Shown one piece after another: positions 62,940 through 64,000 of a stretch of DNA of 64,000 nt; within the stretch, counting starts at the first letter, position 1; each line of letters opens with the position of its first letter. The DNA comes from Cylindrospermum sp. FACHB-282 (GTDB lineage Bacteria > Cyanobacteriota > Cyanobacteriia > Cyanobacteriales > Nostocaceae). Location: NCBI RefSeq assembly GCF_014697195.1, contig NZ_JACJRJ010000021.1:31399-95398 (forward strand), in the 5' to 3' direction. The notes below the pieces were generated by a model. That model ran no database searches. It had not been told where the DNA came from and was given only the letters and a program-made list of their open reading frames with translations. A program made the position numbers and the translations under genes.

Positions 62940-63344
62940 ATGAAATTTCAGCTAACACATCTAAGACTGCTTGTTGCCAACTACAAAGATTCTTTTCGTT
63001 TCTACCGAGATTTACTAGGATTTGATGTTGATTGGGGTGACGAAAATACTGGATACGCTGAGTTTAATACCGGATCTATCCAGCTAGCTGTATTCAAAAG
63101 AGAGTTCATGGCTGAAGCAGTTACAAGCTCCCAACAGCCGTCATCTGTCACCATCCAAGACAAAATATCTTTAATTTTCGCCGTTGATAACGTCGATGAG
63201 ATATATCAGCAACTACAAGATAATAATGTCATAGTTGTGACACCACCTTTAGACCGTCCAGACTGGGGAATCCGAACATCTCATTTTCGCGATCCTGATG
63301 ACAATCTAATCGAAATCTACACTAATTTGGGTAGTAGAAATTAG
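62940..63344 (+). CDS. VOC (glyoxalase/bleomycin-resistance) family protein
   Basis: 134 aa. Two beta-alpha-beta-beta-beta modules: FQLTHLRLLVANYKDSFRFYRDLLGF at the N-terminus and ISLIFAVDNVDEIYQQLQDNNV with a C-terminal HFRDPDDNLIEIY. The metal-binding glutamate of the last motif is present. Substrate unknown. Probably cotranscribed with miaE. Confidence 0.9.
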   Translation: MKFQLTHLRLLVANYKDSFRFYRDLLGFDVDWGDENTGYAEFNTGSIQLAVFKREFMAEAVTSSQQPSSVTIQDKISLIFAVDNVDEIYQQLQDNNVIVVTPPLDRPDWGIRTSHFRDPDDNLIEIYTNLGSRN

Positions 63345-63660
63345 AACTTCGTCGCCAGCCAGTGCCCAATATCTGAACTACAGCCCAACTAGAACCAGAT
63401 TAAAGGCAGACTACTTAGAACTGTCCTATCCCGTCATCAATGGTGTTCAAGCCAGAGTAAAAAGAGGCAACTACAGCACAGAACCTACTTCGATTTCACT
63501 CTAATCGCTCTACTTACTTTTAAACTTTTACGCCAACCTACCTACTTAGTAGAGCAATCTCCCTTACACTCGTGGCTTCCTAAACTGACTGTGAAACCTT
63601 ATGGCTTTTGCTCTGTCTGCGTTGTAGCCTCCATTTTTCCCCTTAGGTTGCTACTCCAGA
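63345..63660. other. Spacer before the rRNA promoter
   Basis: No gene. GCTCTACTTA at about 63508 and TAGTAGAGC near 63550 form an inverted repeat with a CGCCAACCTACCTACTTAG segment related to the TAAGTAGG MITE family; probably another degenerate copy. Confidence 0.45.
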
Positions 63661-63679
63661 AAAAAAATAGTTTAACCCC

Positions 63680-63709
63680 TTGACGAAACCGAAAACATCC
63701 TGCTATATT
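63680..63709 (+). promoter_or_regulatory. rRNA operon promoter
   Basis: TTGACG (63680-63685) and TATATT (63704-63709) with an 18-bp spacer, about 180 bp upstream of 16S. Further down, CCGAAA...TTTCGG near 63848-63866 makes a stem consistent with the 16S precursor-processing region. Confidence 0.7.
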
Positions 63710-63889
63710 AATTGAGGTGGAGGGCAAGCGCCCCGAACTACTGAACCGCGAAAAAATAATACTTTGAAAGTTTAAAGACAATCATACCTCGTCAAAAGAT
63801 TTAAATTTTGGGTTTACCCAAAACGGAATCAAAGAAATAGAGGATTCCGAAACATAAAGTTTTCGGAGCCACAAACTCGAGTCACAACA

Positions 63890-64000
<111 letters not shown>

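Overview
The window looks like chromosomal DNA of a heterocyst-forming cyanobacterium of the Nostoc/Anabaena type. The evidence is the very frequent octamer GCGATCGC, short tandem heptamer-like repeats (GGTAATN, AATTTTG), many small palindromic and MITE-like elements, and families largely restricted to cyanobacteria: DUF2499 and DUF3593, PAM68, SLH-domain porin, cyanophycinase, DUF3318, DUF1823, a SphS/SphR/PhoU set and two LfiA/LfiB-like coiled-coil proteins. The right edge enters a 16S rRNA gene.

Layout. 0-12.7 kb: a nonsense-interrupted nuclease gene at the left edge, a Uma2 protein, an Fe-S aldo/keto reductase, a DUF151 nuclease-like protein, ribE, an M23 peptidase, birA, pgeF, a methyltransferase, a truncated DAC-like (cyclic-di-AMP type) domain gene, csaB, DUF2499-DUF3593 and hisA. 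12.9-15.05 kb: CRISPR array 1 (28 repeats), whose oldest repeat is split by a 112-bp MITE, followed by its leader. 15.5-26 kb: tandem coiled-coil filament genes divergent from sphR-sphS-phoU, then a Crp-type regulator, porin, DUF3318 and an aminotransferase. 26-34 kb: WD40 protein, second Uma2 protein, ftsH, DUF1614 and an AI-2E-type exporter. 34-38.2 kb: an accessory segment with a 248-aa protein of unknown function, a structured RNA region, a Schlafen/AlbA_2 protein, a PD-(D/E)XK-like protein and an Rpn/DUF4351 nuclease. 38-47 kb: HcyBio, a Gly/Pro-rich protein, a TPR protein, a Mn-riboswitch-controlled GDT1/Mnx transporter, tyrA, a pentapeptide protein and a lipoprotein. 47.3-49 kb: CRISPR array 2 (20 repeats) and leader. 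49-64 kb: two different DAHP synthases, rpsO-PAM68, cyanophycinase, a CphA-like ATP-grasp enzyme without a Mur-ligase domain, a GH13 enzyme, acylphosphatase, an alcohol dehydrogenase, a dienelactone hydrolase, miaE, a VOC protein and the rRNA promoter.

The most unusual element is at 34.84-35.24 kb. Directly after the 248-aa gene, and before a strong intrinsic terminator, lie two sets of tRNA halves in the wrong order: each 3' half (anticodon 3' strand, variable loop, T arm, acceptor 3' strand) comes before its matching 5' half (acceptor 5' strand, D arm, anticodon 5' strand). All acceptor and anticodon stems pair in this permuted order and not in normal order. Flanking sequences add long-range helices, including two adjacent 8-bp helices that would form a pseudoknot around the first unit. 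I read this as two circularly permuted tRNAs or tRNA-like RNAs transcribed with a dedicated protein, beside a Schlafen-type gene. That interpretation is inferred from base pairing only.

Other points: the two CRISPR arrays differ by one base in the repeat and share a roughly 250-bp leader with three regularly spaced copies of a TTGCGCGGAT motif. No cas gene is present, so both arrays must be served from elsewhere. Several MITE families recur in the window, and one copy supplies the stop codon of a coiled-coil gene.
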